DNA of 64,000 bases from positions 8,589,927-8,653,926 of the forward strand of contig OZ004582.1 of assembly GCA_963924555.1 (NCBI GenBank), given 5' to 3'. Of this stretch, positions 1 to 10,512 are shown in pieces (the first letter of the stretch is position 1; every line of letters begins with the position of its first letter). The notes under the pieces were generated by a model. That model ran no database searches. It saw only the letters and a list, made by a program, of their open reading frames with translations, and was not told the DNA's origin. The translations under genes were made by a program, and so were the position numbers. This stretch comes from Crambe crambe. Lineage: Eukaryota > Porifera > Demospongiae > Poecilosclerida > Crambeidae.

Positions 1-448
1 ACGTCAATGCAAATATTGCATTTTTCCAGAAAATGGATCCAAATGCTTGTGTGAAGTGACGAATAGTAGTGGTGTCTTGTTTCTGTATGCGCAGGTCGTC
101 CATTTTTAAGCAGTATAGTACCAAATCCACTTGAGATATATCCCTCTGGAGTGCTTGGAATCTTATCACTTCATCATCAGTAGCTACTGTTATTCCAGGA
201 GTATCCCAAAGCTTGACTGCTATTCCATGGATATTAGCAATATAACTATTGATACCCGTTGTTGCGGACTGAATTGAGTCACTCTCTGGGGCTACCTCAT
301 CTCCTACAAGTCCGTTTATCAAGGCGGATTTTCCCGTTCCCACCTTCCCCGTGACTAGGATACTGACTTGGCGGTGACCGTTCTTCTCCAGGAGTTCTCT
401 AGCGACCTCGGGGAGGCTAGGCTGCTGCTCCAACGCTGATAAAGACAT
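1..448 (-). CDS. AIG1/GIMAP-like GTPase, 5' part only (runs off window)
   Basis: The reverse strand reads open from an ATG at 446-448 to the window edge, about 149 codons, so the 3' half lies outside. The protein starts MSLSALEQQPSLPEVARELL, followed by a P-loop GKVGTGKSAL, the G3 motif WDTPG, and the family box YCLKMDDLRI. It is most like the B-type genes at 4044-4997 and 10513-11481, sharing the leader ending in LLEKxGHRQ and the stretch DEVAPESDSI. AIG1/GIMAP proteins are septin-like GTPases that act at membranes and are linked to immune or stress responses; the role here is unknown. It is divergent from the gene at 557, with 108 bases between start codons, so the two probably share a promoter. 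Confidence 0.85.
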   Translation of the reverse strand, partial: MSLSALEQQPSLPEVARELLEKNGHRQVSILVTGKVGTGKSALINGLVGDEVAPESDSIQSATTGINSYIANIHGIAVKLWDTPGITVATDDEVIRFQALQRDISQVDLVLYCLKMDDLRIQKQDTTTIRHFTQAFGSIFWKNAIFALT

Positions 449-556
449 GATTTCTCTGCAATCTAAGGTTCTGTTTCTGCGCGTGGGACTTAATTTTTGC
501 GACACACATACCTAGACGTTTACTGAGCGTGCACGGATCCTATATCTTGTGCAGCA

Positions 557-1582
557 ATGGCAACGTCTAAAAACATACCTCAGGTTACCCCCGAGCAGAA
601 AGAGGAGTTGAAGAAATGGATGAAGGAAAGCAAGTCTCTAAGCATCCTGGTGACTGGGAAAACTGGAGTTGGGAAGTCATCACTTGTGAATGGGATAGTA
701 GGCAAGCTTGTGGCTCAGGAAGGAAGCACATTGAGAAGAGAGACCGAACACGTTAAAGAATACTCATGCAAAATCAAAGGAGTAGATGTAACCATATTCG
801 ACTCACCTGGCCTTCAAGATATCACTAGCAGCGAGGAAGATTATCTCACTGATATCGCAAGCAAATGTGGGAAGGTTGATTTAATACTATTCTGCTGCAA
901 GATGAACGATGAACGACTTTCCAATGATGACGTTAGAACCATGAAAAAATTAACGCAAGCATTTGAGAAAACGCTCTGGGAGAATGCTATATTTATCCTG
1001 ACATTTGCCAATAAAGTCACCCCAACAATTCGAGGTCGTGAACCAAGCAAAACTGAGATTGATCATCATTTCCACACGAAGAAAGTGCAATGGAAGAAAG
1101 TCCTCACTGAGATACTCATTGATGCTGGAGTTGATAAAACCATTGCTGACAGCATACCGGCTGTCCCTGTGGGTTATCATGACAACCCAGAGATTTCTGA
1201 TACGAAGAACTGGTTTAGTCGCATGTGGAAGGTATGCCTCGAAAGAATGGCAAATGTAGCCAAACCAGCATTCCTCAAGATGAACATTGAGCGATTCCGA
1301 AAAGAGGTCAGCGAAGAAGAGCTCAGATTCGAACTCTATAAGCAGCCAATTCAGTTTCCCAAGGGTGAGGAACTTGTGAAAATGAACATACCTCCAGCTT
1401 TACTTGATTTGTTTGGATTACCAGCTGAAATGGGTCTCGGTGGGATTGTTGGTGAAATGGCGGGAGGATTTATAGCTGATATCTTTGGGTTAGGTTCAAC
1501 TGCTTGTGGGTTTAATGCTGTTGCTTTTGCTCTCCTTGGTGAGCTGGTTTTGAATTACGGCATGAAATATTTCGGCTGGTAA
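557..1582 (+). CDS. AIG1/GIMAP-like GTPase, 341 aa, intact single exon
   Basis: The ATG at 557 opens MATSKNIPQV. The P-loop GKTGVGKSS lies at residues 34-42, the G3 motif DSPG (Asp-Ser instead of the Asp-Thr of its neighbours) near residue 83, and the box CCKMNDERLS near 112. In place of a canonical NKxD, it has the family's TFANKV signature near 150. The C-terminus has a glycine-rich hydrophobic stretch (LGGIVGEMAGGFIADIFG) and ends in an aromatic NYGMKYFGW, a divergent form of the tail found in the other cluster members. It is the most diverged full-length member here. It forms a head-to-head pair with the truncated gene at 1-448. Membrane association through the tail is inferred. Confidence 0.9.
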   Translation: MATSKNIPQVTPEQKEELKKWMKESKSLSILVTGKTGVGKSSLVNGIVGKLVAQEGSTLRRETEHVKEYSCKIKGVDVTIFDSPGLQDITSSEEDYLTDIASKCGKVDLILFCCKMNDERLSNDDVRTMKKLTQAFEKTLWENAIFILTFANKVTPTIRGREPSKTEIDHHFHTKKVQWKKVLTEILIDAGVDKTIADSIPAVPVGYHDNPEISDTKNWFSRMWKVCLERMANVAKPAFLKMNIERFRKEVSEEELRFELYKQPIQFPKGEELVKMNIPPALLDLFGLPAEMGLGGIVGEMAGGFIADIFGLGSTACGFNAVAFALLGELVLNYGMKYFGW

Positions 1583-2867
1583 TGACTATTGTGTCTTTTT
1601 GTTGTTGTTATTTTTTTGTCAAAAAATTGTGAATAGCTAATGCTAATAACAGTGCATTGATACTGAACAATTGGAAATTCTCTGCTTTGTATATCATAGG
1701 TATAGCGCTGGGTCAGGCAGGTCAGGCATTTGCCTGATCAATACAAGCCAACACATCTTGATGGTCTCGCTTCAGGGAGAGTCTGGTAGCTACAACTGTT
1801 AATGCAGTTTGCATGACTTCAGTCCTATGATTTGTTTGCTGACACTGATACCTCCCAGATTCTTTATATCACTCAGTATTATGAGAGCCTGACTAGTAAG
1901 ACTAACCGGACCATTGCACGAAACACTGCTACACCTCTGTATATGATGCAACTTCCACAAGGATATGGAAGCATTATAATATAAATTCCTCATTATAGGT
2001 CGACTGCTAACAGATCATGAATAGCTAATATTTTATCAGATTTAATATTCATTAGTGGTTATTATCATTGGCCAGATTCTGACCTTTATCCTTTGTGAGG
2101 GTCATATATAGGACTCTGCTCCATTAGTGTAAACAATAATGCTTGCAACTCAACAAGTTTAATTAATTTAGAGCTGTAACCTTCCTGCAAGACTAAGCAA
2201 TCAGTGCAACCAATGCACTGCTATCATATACTATTAAAGCACTCCACCTGGCACCTATAACTGCTATAATTTCTAGTTTAATGCATCAACCGAAAGCAAT
2301 CTCTCTGCTGGTGTTTGAAATTTGAATTGAAAAAGTTCTATATAGTGGTGCCAAGTGAAGACTTTAGCCTATTCATGAAGACTTTCAAGCATACAACCAA
2401 TGAACAGTAGCTGTACAACTTTACAAATTACTATTGTTGTTATAGCTATGACATCTGAGGCATCTGCTATGAATTATCTGTCACTTGATAAGGGTATTGA
2501 TGCTGAACCCATGGAGGTACACCTCAGATAATATTGCAGCATTTTCAGGGAGATGCTCCCCACCCCTCCCAATGCTGTATATAATCTGCACAATCTATGG
2601 TAGCTACCACACACTTAATTCCCTGATTATTTATTCCAAGTATATAGATCTTACCATTTTGCATGAAAATAATTATTGTGCTTATAATTCTACATGTGAC
2701 TGCATGCACATCCAAGTCCACACTTTTGGAAGTATCGGAATTCATACCATTTAAAGGGACAAAATATTTATGATCATTGAATATATTAAACAGACATCAC
2801 TTCACAGCTACTATAGTACTATGAAATCCAGTTAAATGTATAGCTATGGAAAAAAATTAGTCAGTTC
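1583..2867. other. Intergenic, no gene seen
   Basis: AT-rich sequence with only short chance ORFs. From about 2260 it aligns with 8690 onward and marks the left edge of the duplicated four-gene AIG1 block. Confidence 0.6.
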
Positions 2868-3899
2868 CTAACTAGTTGCTTTCTTTTCTTCTTCTTTTTC
2901 ATCTTCATTTTCTTCATTTGAAATGCTGAAATAGGCAGTAACTGCATCAGCTACGCCACCCACTGCTACCCCTGCTGCTGCCCCTGCTGCTGCCCCTACA
3001 GGTCCGAATATGAACCCCACTGCTGCACCAACTGCTGCAAAAATGGTTGGAGGTGCTCCATATTTGACGGGTGCGGGAACCCAAATAATGGGCTGGTCCT
3101 CTATAGGCTGATCAAAATCTTCATCAGTTAAATCCTCAGGTCGTTTCAGTCGGTCGATATTTGCTTTGAGGAGACCAGCTTGTGAACTTGGTTTCATACG
3201 GAATATACAAGCATACCATAATGGTGACAGCCAGTTTCCTCGGTCTGGAAGAGCTACTTGTTCGTCATAGCCAGCTGGGACAGGAATGAGCTTGTCTGCT
3301 ACTTTTTTGGAGACCCCAGCTTCCCTAAGTGCTTCACCAAGCATTTCTTTCCATTCTCGAATGCGTTGTTTGAAGTATTCGCTTTGTATCTTCTGTATTT
3401 CTTCTTCGCTCTTCTTGGGTTCTCCTTTCTTTGGTCTCTTAATCGTTTTATCAACTTTATTTGCAAAAGTGAGGATGAAGAGAGCATGCCTCCACATATC
3501 TTTTCCAAATCCAGCTGTGAGCTTCTTGATGGCTTCGATATCATCCACTCTCAGTCGAGTGTCGTCCATCCTTGTGCAGTAGAGGACTAGATCTGCATTA
3601 CCACAGCCTGCACTTTGCATCTTCTTCATGTACTCTCCTTGTACCTCCACTGTATCTTGCAGTCCTGGGGTGTCCCATATGACAATTTTCACTTCGTTAC
3701 GAGTGAGATCGAATTCTTTCACTTCATAAGTGCCTCTCTTGAGATTCTCTCCTTCTGTCGCGACGTCAGCGCCCACGATTCCATTTATCAGCGCCGACTT
3801 GCCAGTTCCTGTTTTGCCAGTGATCAGAATCCGTACTGGTCTTTCTCCAGTCCACGCTTCAGGGAGATACGACTTGATTTTCTCAAACACACTCGCCAT
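2868..3899 (-). CDS. AIG1/GIMAP-like GTPase A1, about 343 aa, intact
   Basis: The frame extends upstream to 3950, but the start MASVFEKIKSYLPE at 3899 matches the starts of the C and D genes and is preferred. It has the P-loop GKTGTGKSAL, the G3 motif WDTPG, the box YCTRMDDTRLRVDD, the G4-like TFANKV, and the G5-like PVPAGYDEQ. After residue 280 comes a strikingly repetitive Gly/Ala/Val segment (VGAAVGFIFGPVGAAAGAAAG) with small residues spaced as in glycine zippers, then an acidic/lysine-rich end (NEENEDEKEEEKK). A soluble GTPase domain with a membrane-inserting tail is the natural reading. The copy at 9336-10375 is nearly identical but carries a 10-base deletion. Confidence 0.9.
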   Translation of the reverse strand: MASVFEKIKSYLPEAWTGERPVRILITGKTGTGKSALINGIVGADVATEGENLKRGTYEVKEFDLTRNEVKIVIWDTPGLQDTVEVQGEYMKKMQSAGCGNADLVLYCTRMDDTRLRVDDIEAIKKLTAGFGKDMWRHALFILTFANKVDKTIKRPKKGEPKKSEEEIQKIQSEYFKQRIREWKEMLGEALREAGVSKKVADKLIPVPAGYDEQVALPDRGNWLSPLWYACIFRMKPSSQAGLLKANIDRLKRPEDLTDEDFDQPIEDQPIIWVPAPVKYGAPPTIFAAVGAAVGFIFGPVGAAAGAAAGVAVGGVADAVTAYFSISNEENEDEKEEEKKATS

Positions 3900-4043
3900 C
3901 TTGAAAGTTTGTGGTATTATTTCACGCGCACAATTAATTAGGCCAATCATTCTATTATTTCTTAATTAAGCCAATATTAAAAAATACCACTAAAGCACTA
4001 TATACAAAAAGCCAAACTACCACAAAGTGTAACGACTGCTATA

Positions 4044-4997
4044 TTAAGCTGGACTGTATTTTTCAGCACAAATATAACCAACTAGAGCTCCTATAGCTCC
4101 ACCTGCAAGAAGTCCATAACGTCCATACCTATAATACCCAAGCAAGCCACCAAATGCAATGCAAGCAAGAACACCAATTATCTTCCATATATTATCAAGG
4201 TTTTGCTGTGGTGGGGATCGAGGAGAAGGTTGGTAGGTGTCCATCTGTATGGGTGTGTACGGTTTGAGATTCTCAGCATGTACTTTCAGCATGACTGGAG
4301 TCGCTTGATTCATTATGGACTGAAGACACATCAACCAAAATCGATTAATCCAGTCTTCACAACCGTCAGGTAGCATGGTATCATTATAGTGACCAGCAGG
4401 TACAAAGGATACTGATTTAATCACATTTGCTGGAACACCAGCCTTTTGCAGTGTTTCCTTGAGTTCTTCGCTCCATTTGCTCAAACGCTCTCTAAAGAAT
4501 GCCAGTCTTGCTTGCGGATCATTATAGTTTCGAGCCGGTAGCACCTTATTCGCAAATGTCAGCGCAAACACTGCACCTTTCCAAAATTTAGTTCCAAATG
4601 CTTGAGTGAGACGATCTATGGTAGTGACATCTTGCCTCTGAATGCGCAGGTCGTCCATTTTTAAGCAATACATTATAGAATCAGCTTCTGAAACTGCTTT
4701 CTCTAATGCGTGAAACTTCTCTAACTCGTCTTCCGCACCAGCAGTTATTCCCGGCGTGTCCCACACCTTTACGGCTATTCCATGGACGTTAGCAACATAG
4801 CTCTGGATTGTAGTAGTCACAGATTTGATTGAATCGCTCTCTGGGGCTACCTCGTCTCCAATCAGTGAGTTGATTAGGGCAGACCGTCCAGTTGCGAGCT
4901 TGCCTATGAGAAGAATGCTGATCTGGCGGTGGCCTTTCTTTTCGAGTAGTTTCTTGGCCACTTCAGATATGCTAGGCAGCTCAAAAAGAGAAGACAT
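4044..4997 (-). CDS. AIG1/GIMAP-like GTPase B1, about 317 aa, intact
   Basis: The frame is open to 5039, but the ATG at 4997 (MSSLFELPSISEVAKKLLEK) matches the start of the partial gene at 1-448 and is preferred. The P-loop is unusual, GKLATGRSAL, with Arg in place of the invariant Lys of GK[S/T]; its copy at 10513-11481 has the same change, whereas the gene at 1-448 keeps GTGKS. G3 is WDTPG and the box is YCLKMDDLRI. The tail is short and hydrophobic (IIGVLACIAFGGLLGYYRYG, then GLLAGGAIGALVGYI), like one or two transmembrane segments. Loss of the P-loop Lys suggests weak or altered nucleotide binding (inference). It is divergent from C1, with 82 bases between start codons. Confidence 0.88.
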   Translation of the reverse strand: MSSLFELPSISEVAKKLLEKKGHRQISILLIGKLATGRSALINSLIGDEVAPESDSIKSVTTTIQSYVANVHGIAVKVWDTPGITAGAEDELEKFHALEKAVSEADSIMYCLKMDDLRIQRQDVTTIDRLTQAFGTKFWKGAVFALTFANKVLPARNYNDPQARLAFFRERLSKWSEELKETLQKAGVPANVIKSVSFVPAGHYNDTMLPDGCEDWINRFWLMCLQSIMNQATPVMLKVHAENLKPYTPIQMDTYQPSPRSPPQQNLDNIWKIIGVLACIAFGGLLGYYRYGRYGLLAGGAIGALVGYICAEKYSPA

Positions 4998-5042
4998 GGT
5001 CTTGCGACAGTTAGTGTGTTCAGTGGGTGTGTCATTCAATTA

Positions 5043-5052
5043 CGCATGCGCA
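5043..5052. promoter_or_regulatory. NRF-1-like palindrome CGCATGCGCA in the B1/C1 bidirectional promoter
   Basis: The 82-base gap between divergent starts contains ACGCATGCGCAT. It is close to the NRF-1 consensus YGCGCAYGCGCR and recurs at other promoters in this window. Confidence 0.5.
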
Positions 5053-5079
5053 TAGATATATTTACATGTACACGTCAAG

Positions 5080-6285
5080 ATGTCTCTTTCCGACGATGTA
5101 TTCGAAAAAATCCAAGAGTATCTTCCAGAAAAATGGACTGGAGAAAAGCCTGTGCGCATTCTGGTCACCGGCAAGACAGGAACTGGCAAATCGGCGCTGG
5201 TAAATGGAATTATAGGTGCTGAGGTACCGTCTGCTGAAGAGGATGACAATCTCAAGCGAGGCACAAAAGAAGTCAAGCCAATCGAAATGTCACACAAGAA
5301 TGTGAAAATAATCATATGGGACACCCCTGGTCTGCAGGACACAGTGGAAACAAAGCCAGGGGAGTATATCGAGATGATGAAAGAAAAGAAATGTGACGAG
5401 GCAGATCTGGTTCTCTATTGTATGAGAATGGATGATACCCGATTGAGGCAGGATGATATCAGAGCCTTTGAAAGTCTAACATATGGACTTAGCGAACAAA
5501 TTTGGAATCATGCTATCTTCATCCTCACTTTTGCAAACAAAGTGGAAAAAATGATTAAGAAACCAAAGAAAGGTGAACCAAAGAAGACCGACGAAGAAAA
5601 AGAGCAGATACAGAAGGAATACTTTGAAGAACGTCTTCGAGGATGGAAGGAAGAGATAGTCGAGGCACTGAAAAAAATAGGTGATAAACTGGCCGAACAG
5701 GGTGAGGCACTGATTAAGAAAGGTGAAACACTGGCAGAATGCGAGACACTGGCAGAAACGGGTGAAGTATCGGTAAAACTTGAAAAAGGTGAGACTTTGG
5801 AAAAAAAGGTCGAGAAACTGAAAATAGAGGGTGAAGCACGAGTAAAAGATGGTAAGCACCTGTCAAGTGAAGTAATCGACAAAATCGTTGTAATCCCAGC
5901 CGGTTACGATGAGCAAGTTGGCCTCCCAGACAGAGAAAATTGGTTATCACCGCTATGGTATGCTTGTATATCCCACATGAAAGAAAGTGCACAAGCCGGT
6001 CTCCTCAAAGTCAATCTGAGTAGAATAAAGCGTCCAGAAGATGTGGCTGAAGAAGATTCCGAGAAGCCTCTATCGGAACAGCCTATTATTTACGAACCCT
6101 CACTCATCAGCAAGGTCTTCAAGTATGGAGCAGCTCCAACCATCCTTGGAACCATTGGCTTAGCAGTTGGATTCCTGGTTACAGCCCCAGTGTCACTTCC
6201 AGTGGCAGCAGGGGTGGCAGCTGGAGGAGCGATTGGAGCTGGAATTGGAGTTGGAGCAAGTGCTTACATGAAGTCCAAAAAATAA
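5080..6285 (+). CDS. AIG1/GIMAP-like GTPase C1 with charged repeat insert, 401 aa, intact
   Basis: The start is MSLSDDVFEKIQEYLPEKW at 5080. It has the P-loop GKTGTGKSAL near residue 30, WDTPG, YCMRMDDTRLRQDD, TFANKV and PAGYDEQ. Between the last two motifs lies a roughly 65-residue insert (residues about 197-262) absent from types A, B and D. It is made of degenerate copies of a GExL/GExLxxK motif (for example GEALIKKGETLAE) and is predicted by eye to be helical and highly charged. The tail is Gly/Ala-rich (VAAGVAAGGAIGAGIGVGAS) and ends SAYMKSKK. The near-identical copy at 12578-13782 has a one-base deletion just after this insert. Confidence 0.9.
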   Translation: MSLSDDVFEKIQEYLPEKWTGEKPVRILVTGKTGTGKSALVNGIIGAEVPSAEEDDNLKRGTKEVKPIEMSHKNVKIIIWDTPGLQDTVETKPGEYIEMMKEKKCDEADLVLYCMRMDDTRLRQDDIRAFESLTYGLSEQIWNHAIFILTFANKVEKMIKKPKKGEPKKTDEEKEQIQKEYFEERLRGWKEEIVEALKKIGDKLAEQGEALIKKGETLAECETLAETGEVSVKLEKGETLEKKVEKLKIEGEARVKDGKHLSSEVIDKIVVIPAGYDEQVGLPDRENWLSPLWYACISHMKESAQAGLLKVNLSRIKRPEDVAEEDSEKPLSEQPIIYEPSLISKVFKYGAAPTILGTIGLAVGFLVTAPVSLPVAAGVAAGGAIGAGIGVGASAYMKSKK

Positions 6286-7526
6286 GGAACAGGAGAATTC
6301 ATAATGCAGCTATTGACAAGATTCCTTTTGTTTATTGAAAAATTTTTCCCAAGTGTACTAGCTAGAATTACAATTTTGTTGATGTCAAGTTAGAATGTTT
6401 TTTTTTGTGCTCAGACTTTAACTTTGTTCATACATAAATGTATTCTACATGGCACTAGCCACTAGGTTGGTTGTTAACTATCTATAAACACCAAAATTTA
6501 CATAGTTCAAAGGGCTTTCGAGTTTGGTTACTTAATAGGAAGCTAATATGGTTTTAGTGTTCTGCAAGTCCACTGTACAGAGTTTTGGCAACAAGAATAT
6601 GCTCAAATTGTTGTGATAGAGCTATACTGCTGTGGTCCAGGCCTATTGTTCTAGCTACCACTACTCTACTACTACCAAATATGGATCTTCAATCTTCAAG
6701 CTCTGTTGCAAAGATTCTGCAAAACCCTGTACTCTCCATTGTACAAAAGGTTTGGGGTCCTATAGTTTACACAACTGGATATTCTGTGTAGGACAATCCC
6801 CATCCTAAATCAACAGTACTACTAGCTACGTGACTAGATGTGTCAATAATTAAATAAAGCTATTAGATAAGTGTAGAAGTACAGGCAATTACATGTTCAG
6901 CGGGCTTACTCCTAGGCTTAGGTAGATTATGCCAGCATAATTTTGGGAATAATTGGGACTTCCTGGAATTAAGCATAATGCCAGAATAGTGGGGCATATT
7001 TTGAGCATAATGAGAATAATTGGAGCTTCTGCAAGCCTGAAAATAAAAATTTCTGTCACTCTGTACTGGCTGAGGTGGTTTCTTGCTACACTGTGACAGT
7101 GTCTAGCTATACCAATACCTAAGACCTGAATCATTATTATAGACAACTACATGCAGCTGTTAGTTTATGGCAATGGCTAAGCTACTTCTAGCTCTGCTAC
7201 TGCTACTGGTGGACTGGGCAAGCATAATCATTAGCTTATTTAAGAATAATAGTGGTGCATTTAAGGGAATAATTGGTGCATTTTAGGGAATAATTGGTGC
7301 ATTTAAGGGAATAATAGGTAGCATTTTGGAGCATTGTGGAATAGAATAACTGGAGAAATCTTGAGCATAATCTACCTAAGCCTACTTACTCCTCCACCCA
7401 CCGTAATTAAATTACTATGAATCTTATCTTGTCAATCCACAGGAATTTACAGAATTATAATAGCTATAGATCAGATAAATAACTATGTACTAGAATGTTA
7501 TCCACAAACTAAAACCCTAAGAGCTG
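6286..7526. other. Intergenic with short tandem repeats, no gene seen
   Basis: Between about 7250 and 7325 a unit of roughly 22 bases (GGGAATAATTGGTGCATTTA-like) is repeated three to four times. Similar AATAATTGG-rich sequence occurs near 6945-7030. No coding potential was seen. Confidence 0.55.
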
Positions 7527-8595
7527 CTATGATAATTGTGACTTCTCATTACGGTGACCGAATTTGAAGTAAGCAGTGACTGCAGACACAACTCCACCCA
7601 GCCCCGCCCCTGCTGCACCACCTGCTACTCCTCCAACAGCCACTCCTGCAGGACCACCAATTATTCCCACTGCTCCCCCTACTACTGCTCCAATTGCTGT
7701 GAAAATGGCCGGGGGTGCACCATACTTGATGGATGGGGGTATAGCAAGAATTGGCTGCTCGGATAAAGGCTGATCGAAGTCTTCTCCGGTTACATCCTCA
7801 GGTCGTTTTATTCGCTCTATATTTGCCTTGAGGAGACCTGCTTGTGAACTTGGCTTCATACGGATTATGCATGCATACCACAAAGGAGTCAACCAGTTTT
7901 CTCTGTCTGGGAGGCCAATTCCTTTTATATCATCACTGTCATCATCAAAATGTATATAACCAGCGGGAACAGGAATGATCTCTGAAGTTGCCTCAATAGG
8001 CACACCTGCATTAATAAGCGCTTGATCAAGTTCTTCCTTCCATTCTTCAATTCTTTTTTTAAAGTAATCAGTTTTTTTCTTCTTGATTTCTTCTTTACTT
8101 AATCTTGGCTCTCCTTTCTTCCTTTTGACTATTTTTTCCACTCTATTAGCATACGTGAGAATGAAGAGAGCGTCCATGGTCCCAAATTTCTTTGCCAAAA
8201 CGTTGAGTGAGCTTTGTAATAGCTTGGATGTCATCTAGCCTCAATCGAGTGTCGTCCATTTTCGTGCAATAGAGGACCAAATCGGCATCTGCACAACCAG
8301 CACTTTGCATCTTCTCCAGGTATACTTCTCCTTCTTCCACACTATCTTGCAGACCAGGAGTGTCCCATATCACTATCTTCACGTCATTTTTTATGTGTTC
8401 GATTGCATGAACTTCAGCTGTGCCTCTTTTCAGTCCTTCACCTTCTTCAGCTACTTCTGCACCAACGACTCCGTTGATCAGAGCTGATTTACCAGTTCCT
8501 GTTTTTCCCGTGATTAGAATCTTCACAGGTTTTTTCCCAGTCCATCCTTCTGGAAGGAGTCCTTTGATTTTATCAAAAATCGTGCTTGCCATCAC
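7527..8595 (-). pseudogene. AIG1/GIMAP-like GTPase D1, frameshifted
   Basis: The 5' part (8146-8595, from MMASTIFDKIKGLLPEGW) reads through GKTGTGKSAL, WDTPG and YCTKMDDTRLR, then loses frame at WDHG. The 3' part (7527 to about 8175) resumes with ALFILTYANRVEK and the Gly/Ala-rich tail. The intact paralog at 14537-15550 lacks four bases (GTCC at 8172-8175, plus-strand sense) that break the frame here. D1 also has an in-frame acidic insert (IHFDDDSDDIKG) after PVPAGY. No GT-AG intron removes the extra bases. It could be a real pseudogene or an assembly error; the rest of the frame is well kept, so inactivation would be recent. Confidence 0.8.
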
Positions 8596-9335
8596 CGATC
8601 AAGCTATTGTGTTGCAACGTTAATGTTGATTTACTGCCTGGGGGGTAGTTGCCCCACCAAGTCATAAACCCTAGCTACTCCCCTGATAACTGTTACAAAT
8701 TTCTAGTTTAATGCATCAATCTCTCTGCTGGTGTTTGAAATTGAAAAAAGGCAGTTATGGTGAATGATCAAGGTGCCAAGTGAAGACTTCAGCTCACCTA
8801 CTTTCGAGCATACAACCAATGAACGTTAACAGTAGCTGTACACAACTTCACAAATTACTAGACTCGCCTGTTGTTATAGCTATAATATCTGAGGCATCTG
8901 CTATGAATTATAGTCTTGTTTCTGTTACTTGATAAGGGTATTGATGCAGATTGCTGAACCCATGGAGGTACACCTCGGATAATATTGGAGCATTCCAGTA
9001 TGTTTGCTCTAATACTTATCTCAGGGAGATGATCCCAATGTTGTAATCTGCACTATCTGTCCACATATCTGGTAGCTAGCTACCTACCACACACTTAATT
9101 CCTTGATTGTTTATTCCAAGTATAGTATTTTGCATAATTTCTACATGTGACTGCACATCCAGGTCCACACTTTTGGAAGTATCCTGAGATGTGAGATGGG
9201 AAGGAATTCATACCATTAAAAGGATAAAATATTTATGATCATTGTAGTAATATATTAAACAGACATCACTTTATAACTACTAGCTACTACTATGAAATCC
9301 AGTTAAAAGTATAGATATGGAAAAAGAGTCAGTTC
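8596..9335. other. Intergenic at the junction of the two AIG1 blocks
   Basis: No gene seen. From about 8690 the sequence is a diverged copy of 2260-2867, marking the start of duplication copy 2. Confidence 0.6.
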
Positions 9336-10375
9336 CTAACTAGTTGCTTTCTTTTCTTCTTCTTTTTCATCTTCATTTTCTTCATTTGAAATGCTGAAAT
9401 AGGCAGTAACTGCATCAGCTACGCCACCCACTGCTACCCCTGCTGCTGCCCCCGCTGCTGCCCCTACAGGTCCGAATATGAACCCCACTGCTGCACCAAC
9501 TGCTGCAAAGATGGTTGGAGGTGCTCCATATTTGACGGGTGCGGGGACCCAAATAATCGGCTGGTCCTCTATAGGCTGATCGAAATCTTCATCAGTTAAA
9601 TCCTCAGGTCGTTTCAGTCGGTCGATATTTGCTTTGAGGAGACCAGCTTGTGAGCTTGGTTTCATACGGAATATACTAATGGTGACAGCCAGTTTCCTCG
9701 GTCTGGAAGAGCTACTTGTTTGTCATAGCCAGCTGGGACTGGAATGAGCTTGTCTGCTACTTTTTTGGAGACCCCAGCTTCCCTAAGTGCTTCACCAAGC
9801 ATTTCTTTCCATTCTCGAATGCGTTGTTTGAAGTATTCGCTTTGTATCTTCTGTATTTCTTCTTCGCTCTTCTTGGGTTCTCCTTTCTTTGGTCTCTTAA
9901 TCGTTTTATCAACTTTATTTGCAAAAGTGAGGATGAAGAGAGCATGCCTCCACATATCTTTTCCAAATCCAGCTGTGAGCTTCTTGATGGCTTCGATATC
10001 ATCCACTCTCAGTCGAGTGTCGTCCATCCTTGTGCAGTAGAGGACTAGATCTGCATTACCACAGCCTGCACTTTGCATCTTCTTCATGTACTCTCCTTGT
10101 ACCTCCACTGTATCTTGCAGTCCTGGGGTGTCCCATATGACAATTTTCACTTCATTACGAGTGAGATCGAATTCTTTCACTTCATAAGTGCCTCTCTTGA
10201 GATTCTCTCCTTCTGTCGCGACGTCAGCGCCCACGATTCCATTTATCAGCGCCGACTTGCCAGTTCCTGTTTTGCCAGTGATCAGAATCCGCACTGGTCT
10301 CTCTGCGGTCCACGATTCAGGGAGATACGACTTGATCTTCTCAAACGCACCACTTAACACACCCGGCTTTGCCAT
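9336..10375 (-). pseudogene. AIG1/GIMAP-like GTPase A2, frameshifted copy of A1
   Basis: The first 230 codons (start MAKPGVLSGAFEKIKSYLPE at 10375) match A1 almost residue for residue through PVPAGYD and GNWLSPL, then leave frame. Compared with A1 at 3206-3220, ten bases are missing near 9676, within the codons for WYACIF. The downstream part (9336-9665, from MKPSSQAGLLK through the Gly/Ala tail) is intact in another frame. The N-terminus differs from A1: MAKPGVLSGAFEK instead of MASVFEK. Truncation would remove the hydrophobic tail and leave a GTPase-domain-only protein of 237 residues, so a soluble product cannot be excluded. Confidence 0.82.
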
Positions 10376-10512
10376 CTTGAAACTCCGAGGTAATTATTTC
10401 ACGCGCACAATAATTAGGTCAATTATTTTACTACAAAAAAAAAAGAAGAAATTTTCACGCGCACAATTAAATTTTAGGCCAATTAATACAAAAAACCACA
10501 AAGTAACAACTG

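Larger units (their letters stand above)
2260..8640. repeat. Tandem segmental duplication, copy 1 (AIG1 block A-B-C-D)
   Basis: Copy 1 holds genes A (2868-3899, minus), B (4044-4997, minus), C (5080-6285, plus) and D (7527-8595, minus). Copy 2 at about 8690-15590 has the same order and strands, and flanking non-coding DNA also matches (for example the sequence around 2285-2330 with 8705-8740). Coding identity is very high by eye, especially A and C. Boundaries are approximate. Confidence 0.85.

Noticed and set aside
4044-5039. N-terminal extension of B1 (MNDTPTEHTNCRK)
   Set aside because: The start at 4997 is conserved in the related genes, and the extension lies within the 82-base shared promoter.
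5476-5859. Long antisense ORFs across the AIG1 genes (also 3258-3590, 8305-8487, 12974-13357, 16171-16774)
   Set aside because: They are mirror frames of strongly biased Lys/Glu-rich coding sequence and recur only because the genes are duplicated.
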